Source: Arcticibacter sp. (GTDB lineage Bacteria; Bacteroidota; Bacteroidia; 2-12-FULL-35-15). From it: a stretch of DNA of 64,000 bases. Shown here one piece after another: positions 44,301-52,028 of the stretch. The DNA lies in assembly GCA_021155045.1 (NCBI GenBank), contig JAJNQB010000008.1:124001-188000 (forward strand), written 5' to 3'. The notes beneath the pieces were generated by a model that was not told the DNA's origin, ran no database searches, and was given only the letters and a program-made list of their open reading frames with translations. Made by a program: the position numbers and the translations under genes. Within the stretch, counting starts at the first letter, position 1. Each line of letters begins with the position of its first letter.

Positions 44301-44973
44301 TTTCACAAACATCTGTTTGTTCTCCCCAAATTTCTGGGAAAGCAGTTGGTAAATCACAATACCAATCGTAAAAACTAAGATTTACGCCACCTAATAGTTG
44401 TAAATATCTTGCTCCTGAAGCATAACTTAACATAGACATTGCAGGTATTGGAGAAAACCCAATTACCCTGTCTGGTCCATATTTTTTTATCGTATAAAGG
44501 TTTGCTGCTGCTATTAATTCAACAACTTCCTCCCATTTTGCTCTTCTGAATCCGCCTTTCCCTCTGGCTTTTTGATATCGCTTTCTTTTTTCAGGATTAT
44601 TTTGTAAATTTTCCCATGCTTTAATAGGATCTCCTCCTGCAGCATTTTTCTCATTATTAAATAAATCCATTAATGCACCACGCATTAGTGGGTATTTAAC
44701 TCTAATTGGGCTATACAAATACCAAGAATATGAAATTCCTCTTTGACAGCCTCTTGGCTCGTAAGGAGGAAGTGTTTCTTCTAGAAGAGGATAATCTAAT
44801 GCTTGAGTTTCCCAAACAACAATACCGTCTTTTACGTGAATATTCCAAGAACACCCTCCCGTGCAATTAACTCCATGAGTACTTCGTACTACTTTATCGT
44901 ATTGCCAACGGTTTCTGTAAAACTCTTCCCATTTACGGGTTTGAGGGGAAATAATATCTTCAATCCAGCTCAT
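41350..44973 (-). CDS. narG: Respiratory nitrate reductase alpha subunit
   Basis: 1207-residue Mo-bisMGD catalytic subunit that reduces nitrate to nitrite. It has the FS0 cluster motif H33-x3-C37-x3-C41 (THGVNCTGGCSW) with the later Cys at 76 (EPRGCQRGISYSW), and the Mo-ligand Asp region FYDWYCDLP. N-terminus MSWIEDIISP has no Tat signal, so the active site should face the cytoplasm, and NarK is needed for nitrate entry. Length and motifs match canonical NarG. Starts 31 nt after the diheme cytochrome gene. Confidence 0.97.
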   Translation of the reverse strand: MSWIEDIISPQTRKWEEFYRNRWQYDKVVRSTHGVNCTGGCSWNIHVKDGIVVWETQALDYPLLEETLPPYEPRGCQRGISYSWYLYSPIRVKYPLMRGALMDLFNNEKNAAGGDPIKAWENLQNNPEKRKRYQKARGKGGFRRAKWEEVVELIAAANLYTIKKYGPDRVIGFSPIPAMSMLSYASGARYLQLLGGVNLSFYDWYCDLPTAFPEIWGEQTDVCESADWYNSKFCVSMGANLGMTRTPDIHFFSESKHNGTKTVVMSPDFSMVAKHADQWIPVHAGSDGAFWMAVTHVILKEFHADRQVPYFIDYVKRYTDCPFLVELESEGDHFKPGRLVRANRLKKYKDVENGDWKFLNIDSQSGKLVMPKGSMGQRWDKGKIGNWNLKFEDGEDNSEFDPTLTLLNKSDDVLNVEFIEYGLNKKAIRGVPVKYIETVDGKKIAAVTIYDLTFGQYGVSRGLPGEYPADYDDKNQAYTPAWQEIFTGIGKETVLQLAREWGSTAEITKGKCMVIVGAAICHWFHNNLMYRSAIMTQMLTGCNGVNGGGMNHYVGQEKLAPVDSWGTIMSGKDWQGANRLQQAPIWHYINSDQWRYDGNQAEYNSIPTGSKLGNMHSADFAAMAVRNGWMPFYPQYDKSNLEIATDAQAAGAKTDDEIKNYVVDKLKSKELKYSISDPDNEINFPRNWFIWRGNALMASAKGHEYMLDHYLGTHNNKIADEAAKDHVTELLWREAPKGKMDLIIDINFRMDTSALYSDIVLPTASWYEKADINSTDMHSFIHPLSAAVAPVWEAKSDWQIFQLLAKKVSEMAVSYMPNPVKDIVNVPLSHDSVDEITQPRLLDWYKGECEPIPGKTMHKIAVVERDYTQIFNKYISLGPNMNTNPIGAHGVSFMADDVYQGMLKDKRHVQKINGVEYPSLKEDVEAVNAVLRLSSLTNGEMTVRAYQNMEKKTGMPLVQHGIGSKDVKIDYKDLQSQPRRYNNSPLWSGLMDNGRAYTAYSYNVDCLVPWRTLTGRQHFYLDHDGYIAFGEHLPTYKPSPTPEAYGDIRKTVNDGKAKMLNVLTPHGKWHIHSTYGDTLRMLTLSRGMEPCWMSEEDAASIGVKDNDWVEVYNDHGVYCTRACVSARIPNGVCIVYHSPERTYSVPKSQERGGRRAGGHNSFTRVHLKPSLMVGGYGQFSYHFNYWGPVGVNRDTHVLVRKMDKVEF

Positions 44974-45004
44974 ATTTTTATGGTTTTAGTTTTTATATAA
45001 AATT

Positions 45005-46030
45005 TTATTTTGTTTTCAACTGACGGTTTAAAATATCCTTCTTTACTGTTTCTGATTTTCTTTTATTCCAAATAATAAATATTAAGATGAGAATAGTTAC
45101 GAACCCTGCAAATCCTCCATATAGTAAAGGATTCATGGAAGACACAATTTGATTAGGTTTATCGTTATCCACTTTATTAAAAAAAGCAATTAATGCAGCA
45201 ATTTCTTCTTCATTCAACGGTTTGTCCTTGTACGCTTCGGTCATCGCAGGAAAAGGGGGTGCTCCTAAAATACCGTGTAACCCTGCATCGCCTCCCAAAC
45301 GACTATAAACAGTTGTTAAATCTTTTGCCAATAAACCACCAGGAATCACTCCTGTATAATTAACATTATGACAAGAAATACAAGATGCTCCTCCGTTAGA
45401 TAAAGAATGGTTTCCAATAAAAATATTTTTTCCCAATTCAATTTGTTCAGGTGTTGCATTATTTGATGCATCCACAACTGCTACCTTTTTAGTTGTATCC
45501 TCAACAGCGGAAACTGACGGAGAACTTTTGCTATTAACAAATGCTAAAATTGCTTTTATCTCTGCATCTGACAATGCTTGGTCTGGCATTATCATTCCAT
45601 TATACTCATCTAAAATCGCTTTTGCATCTGCATCACCACTTTTAACTAAACTTTGAGAAGATTTTGTCCATTTCAACAACCACTCCTCCGAACGTTTCGC
45701 AGTTATCCCAATCAAATCGGGTCCAACTAAACGACCGCCACCCACAGTATGGCACACACCACAATTTTTACGGAAGACTGCTTCTCCGTCTTGTGCATTT
45801 GTAACAACAATTGAAGAAAATAAACAAAAGATAATTAATGTTAATCGTATAATCGCTTTTGATGAAGTTCTACATTTTGATTTTAGACTTTCTGTCAAAT
45901 TATTTTTGGCTTTCATAATTTTTATTGATGTTAGTTGTTTGAAATTAAATCCAAATTTCTGGGACAAAGATGCAGGAGCATTTTCGAGTTTAATATGATT
46001 ACGCTCAGTATAGGTGATGATTTTAGTCAT
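45005..46030 (-). CDS. Diheme cytochrome c heading the nar operon (NarC-like)
   Basis: 341 residues: N-terminal signal or anchor region, then two cytochrome c domains with CGVCHTVGGG and CISCHNVNYTG, axial Met in NGMIMPDQALSD and PAMTEAYKD, and a C-terminal membrane helix (GFAGFVTILILIFIIWNK). A cytochrome c gene first in narGHJI recalls the Thermus narC arrangement. The start is uncertain: ATG 46030 or ATG 45916 (MKAKNN), the latter giving a normal signal peptide. An FNR-like site and -7 box sit at 46087-46130. Confidence 0.9.
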   Translation of the reverse strand: MTKIITYTERNHIKLENAPASLSQKFGFNFKQLTSIKIMKAKNNLTESLKSKCRTSSKAIIRLTLIIFCLFSSIVVTNAQDGEAVFRKNCGVCHTVGGGRLVGPDLIGITAKRSEEWLLKWTKSSQSLVKSGDADAKAILDEYNGMIMPDQALSDAEIKAILAFVNSKSSPSVSAVEDTTKKVAVVDASNNATPEQIELGKNIFIGNHSLSNGGASCISCHNVNYTGVIPGGLLAKDLTTVYSRLGGDAGLHGILGAPPFPAMTEAYKDKPLNEEEIAALIAFFNKVDNDKPNQIVSSMNPLLYGGFAGFVTILILIFIIWNKRKSETVKKDILNRQLKTK

Positions 46031-46116
46031 GATTATTTTTTTAATAAATAATATCAGAAAACTTGTAACACTTTTTTAAACGAGCACAATTTTATTAAGG
46101 ATAAAAAGTTCATACA

Positions 46117-46130
46117 ATGACCTACATCAT
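46117..46130 (-). promoter_or_regulatory. FNR-like site ATGACCTACATCAT for cytochrome c-narGHJI
   Basis: Full match to TGAY-N4-RTCA. Centre 36.5 bp from the end of the minus-strand box TAAAATTG (46087-46094), the same box as at crp-norCB. Confidence 0.7.
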
Positions 46131-46204
46131 ATTATAAAAAAAAGGCAATACTTTTTTCTCAATTACTATAAACCCTATACAAACAGATGAAGAAAATAAA
46201 GCGG

Positions 46205-46310
46205 CTGCGATTAAGTATTGGTAAGGACTTTCAAAATTTGTGAAACAAAAAAATCTAACAAACACTAAATCGGGATTAACTGCATCAAGACAGATAGTGC
46301 AGCTTTTTCA
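46205..46310. repeat. Homologous intergenic element, copy A (candidate structured RNA)
   Basis: Shares a core with 49866-49985. A 37-nt block (46237-46273) is 33/37 identical to 49897-49933, and the flanks are related. The core is closed by a stem around ATTAA/TTAA. Outward pairs differ from copy B but keep pairing in part, including one C-G versus G-C exchange. A nearby CTGCA...TGCAG hairpin (46280-46302) with CTTTTT could terminate a plus-strand RNA. No protein is encoded. Sits between the nar promoter and the fnr 3' end. Confidence 0.5.
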
Positions 46311-46401
46311 AAGCATTCTACTGTCTTAATGCGGTTTTAATGTTTGAAACGAAATTGGACCATTACTTATTTTACTTCGGAATTATACTAAATTGTAATA
46401 A

Positions 46402-46430
46402 TAAAAAACACCTCTATAGATTGATAGAGG
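46402..46430 (-). terminator. Terminator of the crp/fnr gene
   Basis: CCTCTAT (46411-46417) pairs with ATAGAGG (46424-46430). On the minus strand the stem is followed by GTTTTTTAT. It lies 31 nt downstream of the regulator's stop. Confidence 0.75.
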
Positions 46431-46461
46431 CGCCTTTAAGAAAATAAAAAATAAAATTTTG

Positions 46462-47184
46462 CTAATCTGTAATATTAGCAATCATGAGTAATTCTTTAGG
46501 ATTCAAAATTTTTATTTTTTTTCCAACTAAATTAATTATTTTCTTTTTTTGAAAATCCGATAAAGTTCGTATTGTTGTTTCTGTTGTTGTACCTGCAATG
46601 TTACCAATGCTTTCACGTGTCATTACAACATTTATTGTTTCATTATCATTCTCTAATCCAAAAAAATCTTTTAACATCAATAATGTTTCTGCTATCCTTT
46701 CTTTCACTTGTTTTTGAACCATTCCCATAGCCATGTGTTCTGCTGTTTTTAAATCACTTGTTAATAATTTCATTATTTGAATCAACAATGAAGGGTTAGA
46801 AATAATCTTATTTTGATATACTTCTTTTGGAAAAAAACACACAACTGTATCCTCTATTGCAGTGGCTGAAGCGTGATATACGTCTTCGCTTAACAAAGCT
46901 CTATAGCCAATAATACTTGCTTTTTTTGCAAATCGCAATATTTGTTCCTTACCATCATGTCCTAATTTATGAATTTTAACTTTCCCAGAAGAAATACAGT
47001 ACAAACCATGAGTATGATTCCCTTCGTGAAAAATCATTTGCCCTTTTTTAAATGAAACATGAGATTTTCCTTCAGACAAGCTAGATAATTCTGTATTGCT
47101 TAGCTTACAGAAAATAGAACTGCGAACAGATTCGCACTTATCACAAGAAGAAACAGAATAATTTTTATTTAATGAAATTGCCAT
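46462..47184 (-). CDS. Crp/Fnr-family regulator with FNR-like recognition helix
   Basis: 240 residues. N-terminal cysteines C14, C17 and C26 (CDKCESVRSSIFC) plus an internal Cys resemble the FNR cluster site. The HTH reads TRESIGNIAGTTTETTIRTL, giving the E-x2-x-R pair that in FNR contacts TGA half-sites. An FNR-like palindrome with a TACTTTTA box lies directly upstream, so autoregulation is likely. It is the best candidate to bind the TGAY-N4-RTCA sites of this window. Located just upstream of the nar operon. Confidence 0.92.
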   Translation of the reverse strand: MAISLNKNYSVSSCDKCESVRSSIFCKLSNTELSSLSEGKSHVSFKKGQMIFHEGNHTHGLYCISSGKVKIHKLGHDGKEQILRFAKKASIIGYRALLSEDVYHASATAIEDTVVCFFPKEVYQNKIISNPSLLIQIMKLLTSDLKTAEHMAMGMVQKQVKERIAETLLMLKDFFGLENDNETINVVMTRESIGNIAGTTTETTIRTLSDFQKKKIINLVGKKIKILNPKELLMIANITD

Positions 47185-47233
47185 ATTATCAATTTTACTG
47201 CGATAAAAGTATTATAATTTATCATAATAAAAC

Positions 47234-47247
47234 ATGACAAATATCAT
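47234..47247 (-). promoter_or_regulatory. FNR-like site ATGACAAATATCAT for the crp/fnr gene
   Basis: Centre 36.5 bp from the end of TACTTTTA (47204-47211, minus strand), and the ATG at 47184 follows 19 nt after it. Indicates autoregulation. Confidence 0.7.
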
Positions 47248-47289
47248 CTTTTAAATATTTCATTTTCAAGCTCTTAAAAATCAAACAAT

Positions 47290-48669
47290 TTAAACTACTG
47301 GAATTAATTTAGCTGTAAAATGTCTTAAAAATTGAGGCTCTTCAATAATTTTATATCCTTTTACACTTCCTTTATTTTCCATTAATTTTTCAAACACTTC
47401 AATCACATATTCAATATGACTTTGAGTGTAAACTCTTCGAGGAATAGCAAGTCTAACAAGTTCCATTGCTGCGGGAATCAAGTTACCCCCCTCATCGTAT
47501 TTACCAAACATAACGGATCCTATTTCAACCGATCTTATTCCTCCTGTTAAATAAAGTTCACAAACTAATGCTTGTCCAGGATACTCGCTAACAGGTATAT
47601 GAGAATACATTTTTTTTGCATCAATATAAACTGCATGTCCTCCAATGGGCCACATCAATGGAACTCCAAGTTTTTTTAGTCGTTCGCCTAAGAAAGCAGA
47701 ACTTTTTATTCTGTAATTTAAGTAGTCTGGCTCAAAAACTTCTTTAAGACCTATTGCTATTGCTTCCATATCTCTTCCAGACAAGCCTCCATATGTAGAA
47801 AATCCTTCTGTAATAATAAGCAAGTTTTTACATGCTTCGGCTAAATCTGAATTTGTTAATGTTAAAAACCCGCCCATATTAACTAGTGCATCTTTCTTAG
47901 CACTCATAATCGAACCATCTGTTAAGCTAAACATTTCTTGTGCAATTTCTAAATATGTTTTATTTTCATATCCGGCTTCTCTATGCTTAATAAAATATGC
48001 ATTCTCAGCAACTCTACAACAGTCAAGAAAATAAAATATTTTATATTTTTTACAAATTGTTTTAACTGCTTTTGCATTTTCCATGCTCACAGGTTGCCCT
48101 CCTCCACTATTATTGGTAACTGTTAAAATAACGCATGCAATATTTGATGCGCCTTTTTCTAATATCAGTTCTTCTAGTTTTTTTACATCTATATTTCCTT
48201 TAAATGGGTGGTAGAATTCTGGAATTTTCCCTTCTTCAATAGGAATATCGATGGCTTCGGCTCCACTAAATTCTATATTCGCTCGAGTGGTATCAAAATG
48301 AGTATTACTAATAAATATTTTTCCTTTTTTTCCTAAATAGCTATATAATATCCTTTCCCCGGCTCTTCCTTGATGAATAGGATAAATAAATTCATGTCCT
48401 GTTAAATTATAAATAGCATTTTTCATTTGCATCCAACTGTTTGAACCTGCATAGGATTCATCACCACTCATCATTCCCGACCATTGTTTATCACTCATTG
48501 CCGAGGTTCCGCTATCTGTAAGAAAATCAATCATTACTTGACTGGAACTTAATTGAAAAGGATTATATGCCGCTTCTTGTAAAAATTTTTGTCTTTCTTT
48601 TAAAGTAGTTACATTAATAGATTCTACTACTTTAATTTTAAACGGTTCTATAATAGTTTTAAATTCCAT
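47290..48669 (-). CDS. tnaA: Tryptophanase
   Basis: 459-residue PLP enzyme that cleaves tryptophan to indole, pyruvate and ammonia. The PLP lysine lies in IMSAKKDALVNMGG and the phosphate-binding region in GYENKTYLEIAQEMFSLTDG. The end LRHFTAKL has the His typical of tryptophanase; tyrosine phenol-lyase has Phe there (RFFTARF). It follows a thioesterase gene by 6 nt, forming a three-gene unit. Provides indole, a possible signal. Confidence 0.92.
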   Translation of the reverse strand: MEFKTIIEPFKIKVVESINVTTLKERQKFLQEAAYNPFQLSSSQVMIDFLTDSGTSAMSDKQWSGMMSGDESYAGSNSWMQMKNAIYNLTGHEFIYPIHQGRAGERILYSYLGKKGKIFISNTHFDTTRANIEFSGAEAIDIPIEEGKIPEFYHPFKGNIDVKKLEELILEKGASNIACVILTVTNNSGGGQPVSMENAKAVKTICKKYKIFYFLDCCRVAENAYFIKHREAGYENKTYLEIAQEMFSLTDGSIMSAKKDALVNMGGFLTLTNSDLAEACKNLLIITEGFSTYGGLSGRDMEAIAIGLKEVFEPDYLNYRIKSSAFLGERLKKLGVPLMWPIGGHAVYIDAKKMYSHIPVSEYPGQALVCELYLTGGIRSVEIGSVMFGKYDEGGNLIPAAMELVRLAIPRRVYTQSHIEYVIEVFEKLMENKGSVKGYKIIEEPQFLRHFTAKLIPVV

Positions 48670-48675
48670 ACTTTT

Positions 48676-49137
48676 TTAATTTGTTAATTTGTTTTTTCTT
48701 TTTAATGCCAATTTATAATTCTCTTTTTCTTGTTTTGTAACAGGAGTAATTGGATTTATTTTAATCGGTTTTGCACTTTCATCTAGCGCGACAAAAGTAA
48801 AATACGCTTCATTTGTAGAATAGGATTTCATATCGGGTAAATGTTTTGTCCACACTTCAGCATGAATTTCCATTGACGTATTAAACACTCTCGTTATTTT
48901 TGCTTTAATCGTTAATATATCTCCCAAACGTGCAGGAGTTTTAAATGAAACTTTATCAATAGATGCAGTAACAGCTATTCTTCCAGAATGAGTTTGAGCG
49001 CTTATAGCACAAGCAATATCCATTAGCTGTATTATTCTACCGCCTTGAATAATCCCCATAGGGTTGGTATCATTAGGAAAAACCAATTCTGTCATAATGG
49101 TTTCAGATTCTGAAGGTGTTTTAATTATTTTTTTCAT
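48676..49137 (-). CDS. Acyl-CoA thioesterase, hotdog fold (YciA-like)
   Basis: 153 residues from ATG 49137 (MKKIIKTP); a longer TTG-start frame would overlap the upstream gene. Hotdog motifs: VFPNDTNPMGIIQGGRIIQLMDIACAI and SFKTPARLGDILTIKAKI. Hydrolyses short to medium acyl-CoA thioesters. Middle gene of the unit with the flavin-type protein and tryptophanase. Confidence 0.88.
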   Translation of the reverse strand: MKKIIKTPSESETIMTELVFPNDTNPMGIIQGGRIIQLMDIACAISAQTHSGRIAVTASIDKVSFKTPARLGDILTIKAKITRVFNTSMEIHAEVWTKHLPDMKSYSTNEAYFTFVALDESAKPIKINPITPVTKQEKENYKLALKRKNKLTN

Positions 49138-49148
49138 CTGTAAGAAAT

Positions 49149-49571
49149 TCAGTTCGTTCGTTCCCAAGATATTTTATTTCCAATACCAATTGTATTGTCT
49201 GTCATTTTTATTGAATGAAGTTCAATTAACCATATATCTCCGGGCATTGCTAATGCAAAAGGAAAACGTTTGTAATAGATTTTTTGTGCCATTGTAAGCA
49301 ACTCTGCTTTGGGCTCAATAAATTTTCCTAAAAATTGTATTCCTTTAATTGTACCCATTTTACTAACGTCTGGCAAAATTGTTCCAGCTACCTTATTATT
49401 AATGATTCCATTACTTACGTGTGTTGTTTTTCGGTTGGACTTAAAAACCAAGGAATTATTTTCTATTAAAAATGCATAAAAACAATTTGCACAGAACGGT
49501 TCATTTTCGTTGCAAGTACAAAGTGTTAAATTTTTTTGGGCTGCAATAAATGTTTCAATTTTCTCATTCAT
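49149..49571 (-). CDS. Pyridoxamine 5'-phosphate oxidase-like / UPF0306-like protein
   Basis: 140 residues with the split-barrel pattern LTLCTCNENEPFCANCFYAF, LVFKSNRKTTHVSNG and AGTILPDVSKMGTIKGIQF. Such proteins bind FMN, F420 or heme; the exact cofactor is not clear. The Cys-rich N-terminus is notable. First gene of the tnaA unit. Confidence 0.83.
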   Translation of the reverse strand: MNEKIETFIAAQKNLTLCTCNENEPFCANCFYAFLIENNSLVFKSNRKTTHVSNGIINNKVAGTILPDVSKMGTIKGIQFLGKFIEPKAELLTMAQKIYYKRFPFALAMPGDIWLIELHSIKMTDNTIGIGNKISWERTN

Positions 49572-49797
49572 TATCTTCTCAATTTATCCGTTTGATTCAT
49601 ACTTTTTTTTGCGTAGTTTTTGTTTATAAGAAAAAATATTGCAAACACTTCCTCTCTAATTTCATTGGTTTTATTTTAAAAACAAATCATTCCTGTCCCG
49701 TTTTGTGAGTTATCTGAAATTTGCTTTTTCAAAGAGAGAACGTATTTTTCACTTTCATATTTTTTTTCGAATTTGCCAGTATTAAACCACATAGAAT

Positions 49798-49811
49798 ATG
49801 ATATATATCAG
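49798..49811. promoter_or_regulatory. FNR-like palindrome ATGATATATATCAG of uncertain target
   Basis: Matches the consensus but its AT-only core makes chance more likely. The plus-strand box TTTATTTG (49829-49836) ends 31.5 bp from the centre, not 36.5. On the minus strand only a weak box (CAAATTCG) fits. It lies 55 bp left of element copy B, as a similar site lies left of copy A. Confidence 0.35.
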
Positions 49812-49865
49812 AAATTAAAATCTCTTTATTTATTTGAACTCTAAACATACTTTTTAAAAATAAAA

Positions 49866-49985
49866 TTGGGATTAAGGGTTTGCAAAAATTTTGAATTTTG
49901 TGATACAAAAAAATTAAACAAAAACTAAATCGGATTAATCCCAACTAATGCAGATAGTTCGACTCTTTCTTTTCCCTGCATAACT
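49866..49985. repeat. Homologous intergenic element, copy B (candidate structured RNA)
   Basis: Related to copy A at 46205-46310 (33/37 identical in the core 49897-49933, including TTTGTGATACAAA). The core is enclosed by a perfect 10-bp stem TTGGGATTAA (49866-49875) with TTAATCCCAA (49936-49945). A second stem ATGCAG/CTGCAT follows. No credible protein is encoded on either strand (a 71-codon minus-strand frame is random-looking). It lies in the 517-nt gap between the PNPOx-like gene and grpE. Confidence 0.5.
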
Positions 49986-50020
49986 TGAGTTTAAAAGAAC
50001 AAGCTATTAAAAAAAGAAGG

Positions 50021-50051
50021 GACATTATGTCAAAATGTCTTATTATCTTTG
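50021..50051 (+). promoter_or_regulatory. grpE promoter region with GACAT/ATGTC palindrome
   Basis: A perfect -7 box TATCTTTG (50044-50051) precedes the grpE ATG by 37 nt. Just upstream lies GACATTATGTC (50021-50031), a perfect palindrome followed by another ATGTC. Its position between the -33 region and the -7 box suggests an operator for heat-shock or other control. No CIRCE element is present. Confidence 0.5.
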
Positions 50052-50088
50052 GTGGCAAGTAATTTGACTAAACAAGGCAACAAAAAAG

Positions 50089-50679
50089 ATGTCGAAAATT
50101 AAAAATATATTAAAGAAAATGAGCACACAAGAGAATGAAACAATGAATGATGAATCTGCAAAAAATCAGAAGGAAGAAGAAAAGGTAAATAGTACAGAAG
50201 AAAAAACAGAAATTATTGATGAAAAAGATGCTAAAATAGCTGAACTTGAGGCAAAAGTGGCAGAATTAAATGATAAGTATTTACGGTTATATTCCGAGTT
50301 TGATAATTTTAGAAAACGTACCACAAAAGAACGAATCGACTTGATAAATACCGCTGGTGAAGATATTTTTAAAAATCTTTTACCTGTTCTTGATGATTTT
50401 GAACGTGCTATCAAATCAAATGCAGAAACAACAGATATTCAGTCTGTGAACGATGGTGTAAATTTGATTTTTAATAAATTCAAATCTGTTTTAACGGCTA
50501 AAGGTTTACAAGAAATGAAATCGCATGGCGAAACATTTGATGCTGATATTCATGAAGCTATCACCAATATTCCTGCTCCTTCGGATGATTTAAAAGGAAA
50601 AGTAGTGGATGAATTAGAAAAAGGATATATGCTAAACGGAAAAATTATTCGTTTTGCAAAAGTAGTAATAGGGCAATAA
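50089..50679 (+). CDS. grpE: GrpE nucleotide-exchange factor
   Basis: DnaK co-chaperone. It has a Lys/Glu-rich N-terminus, a long coiled coil (KIAELEAKVAELNDKYLRLY, EFDNFRKRT) and the C-terminal beta domain (HEAITNIPAPSDDLKGKVVD, GYMLNGKIIRFAKVVIG). 196 residues. The start may be 50089 or the ATG at 50119 (MSTQEN). dnaJ follows 73 nt later; dnaK is not in the window. Confidence 0.95.
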   Translation: MSKIKNILKKMSTQENETMNDESAKNQKEEEKVNSTEEKTEIIDEKDAKIAELEAKVAELNDKYLRLYSEFDNFRKRTTKERIDLINTAGEDIFKNLLPVLDDFERAIKSNAETTDIQSVNDGVNLIFNKFKSVLTAKGLQEMKSHGETFDADIHEAITNIPAPSDDLKGKVVDELEKGYMLNGKIIRFAKVVIGQ

Positions 50680-50752
50680 TAAAATAAAGAAATGAAGAAT
50701 TAGAAAAAGAATAATTTTTACACTCTAATTCTACAAATCAATAATAAAAAAA

Positions 50753-51916
50753 ATGAGTAAAAGAGATTATTACGAAATATTAGAATTATCAAAAAATGCG
50801 AGTGCTGATGAAATAAAAAAGGCATATCGTAAAATGGCAATAAAATATCATCCTGATAAAAATCCAGGCGATAAAACTGCTGAAGATAAATTTAAGGAAG
50901 CTGCCGAAGCGTATGAGGTATTAAGTAATGCGGATAAAAAACAACGTTACGACCAATATGGTCATGCTGGCTTGGGTGGTAATGGTGGATTTGGTGGAGG
51001 TGGCCAAGGTGGTGGATTTGGTGGAATGAATATGGACGATATTTTCAGTCAGTTTGGAGATATCTTTGGTGGACATTTTGGTGGAGGTGGATTTGGAGGA
51101 GGTAGCAGAGGTGGAAGACGGGTAAACAGAGGCTCAAACTTAAGAGTGAAAGTAAAACTTACATTAGAAGAAATTGCTAATGGAGTAGAGAAAAAAATAA
51201 AAGTTCAAAAATATGTTGCTTGTAAACCTTGCTCTGGTTCAGGAGCAAAAAATGGTTCGTCTCATAGCAATTGTTCAACTTGTAAAGGAACAGGACAAGT
51301 TTCGAGAGTAACCAACACCATACTTGGTGCAATGCAAACAACAAGCACTTGTCCTTCCTGTGGAGGTCAAGGGCAAACGATAACAGAAAAATGTCCTTCT
51401 TGCCATGGTGATGGGATAGTGCGCGAAGAAGAAGTAATTTCAATTAATATCCCGGCAGGTGTTGCCGAAGGAATGCAACTTTCTGTTTCAGGAAGAGGTA
51501 ATATGGGTGCTCGTGGAGGTGTTGCCGGAGATTTAATTGTGGTGATTGAAGAAGTAGAACACGAACATTTAAAACGTGATGGAGCAAATTTATTTTACGA
51601 CCACTACATTAGTTTAATAGATGCTGCATTAGGAACTCAAATTGAAATTCCGACCATTGACGGGAAAGCAAAAGTAAAAATAGATCCAGGAACACAAAGT
51701 GGTAAAGTTTTACGGTTAAAAAACAAAGGGTTGCCTGATATCAATAGCTATCATAAAGGTGATTTACTTGTAAATATTAACGTGTGGACTCCTCAAGATT
51801 TAACAAAAGAAGAACGAAAAATTTTAGAAGGATTAAAAGATGCAGAAAATTTTAAGCCTAAGCCAGGAAAAAATCAAAAAAGTTTTTTCGAACGCATGAA
51901 ACAATATTTTGAATAA
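50753..51916 (+). CDS. dnaJ: Chaperone DnaJ
   Basis: 387-residue class A DnaJ. It has a J domain with HPD (KYHPDKNPGD), a Gly/Phe-rich region (about 70-125), four zinc-binding CxxCxGxG-type repeats (CKPCSGSG, CSTCKGTG, CPSCGGQG, CPSCHGDG) and a C-terminal substrate domain. Stimulates DnaK. Second gene of the grpE unit. Confidence 0.97.
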   Translation: MSKRDYYEILELSKNASADEIKKAYRKMAIKYHPDKNPGDKTAEDKFKEAAEAYEVLSNADKKQRYDQYGHAGLGGNGGFGGGGQGGGFGGMNMDDIFSQFGDIFGGHFGGGGFGGGSRGGRRVNRGSNLRVKVKLTLEEIANGVEKKIKVQKYVACKPCSGSGAKNGSSHSNCSTCKGTGQVSRVTNTILGAMQTTSTCPSCGGQGQTITEKCPSCHGDGIVREEEVISINIPAGVAEGMQLSVSGRGNMGARGGVAGDLIVVIEEVEHEHLKRDGANLFYDHYISLIDAALGTQIEIPTIDGKAKVKIDPGTQSGKVLRLKNKGLPDINSYHKGDLLVNINVWTPQDLTKEERKILEGLKDAENFKPKPGKNQKSFFERMKQYFE

Positions 51917-52028
51917 CAATTTGGTTTAATAGTTTATTGGTTGACTGGTTAGCTGTAAAAAAATTTGTTGACTGGGAAAAATTAAAAATGAGAAGCATCT
52001 AAAGCTGATTGCTTAAACAAAAAAATGA

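Noticed and set aside
44162..44378. Several 60-100 codon plus-strand frames inside narG
   Set aside because: Shadows of narG in other frames, no independent signals.
49798..49811. FNR-like palindrome as a member of the conserved-spacing set
   Set aside because: The nearest boxes do not match the 36.5 bp rule well; kept only as a weak regulatory feature.
49729..49944. 71-codon minus-strand frame across element copy B
   Set aside because: Random-looking, no promoter in a credible place, and the same DNA is conserved in copy A without a matching frame.
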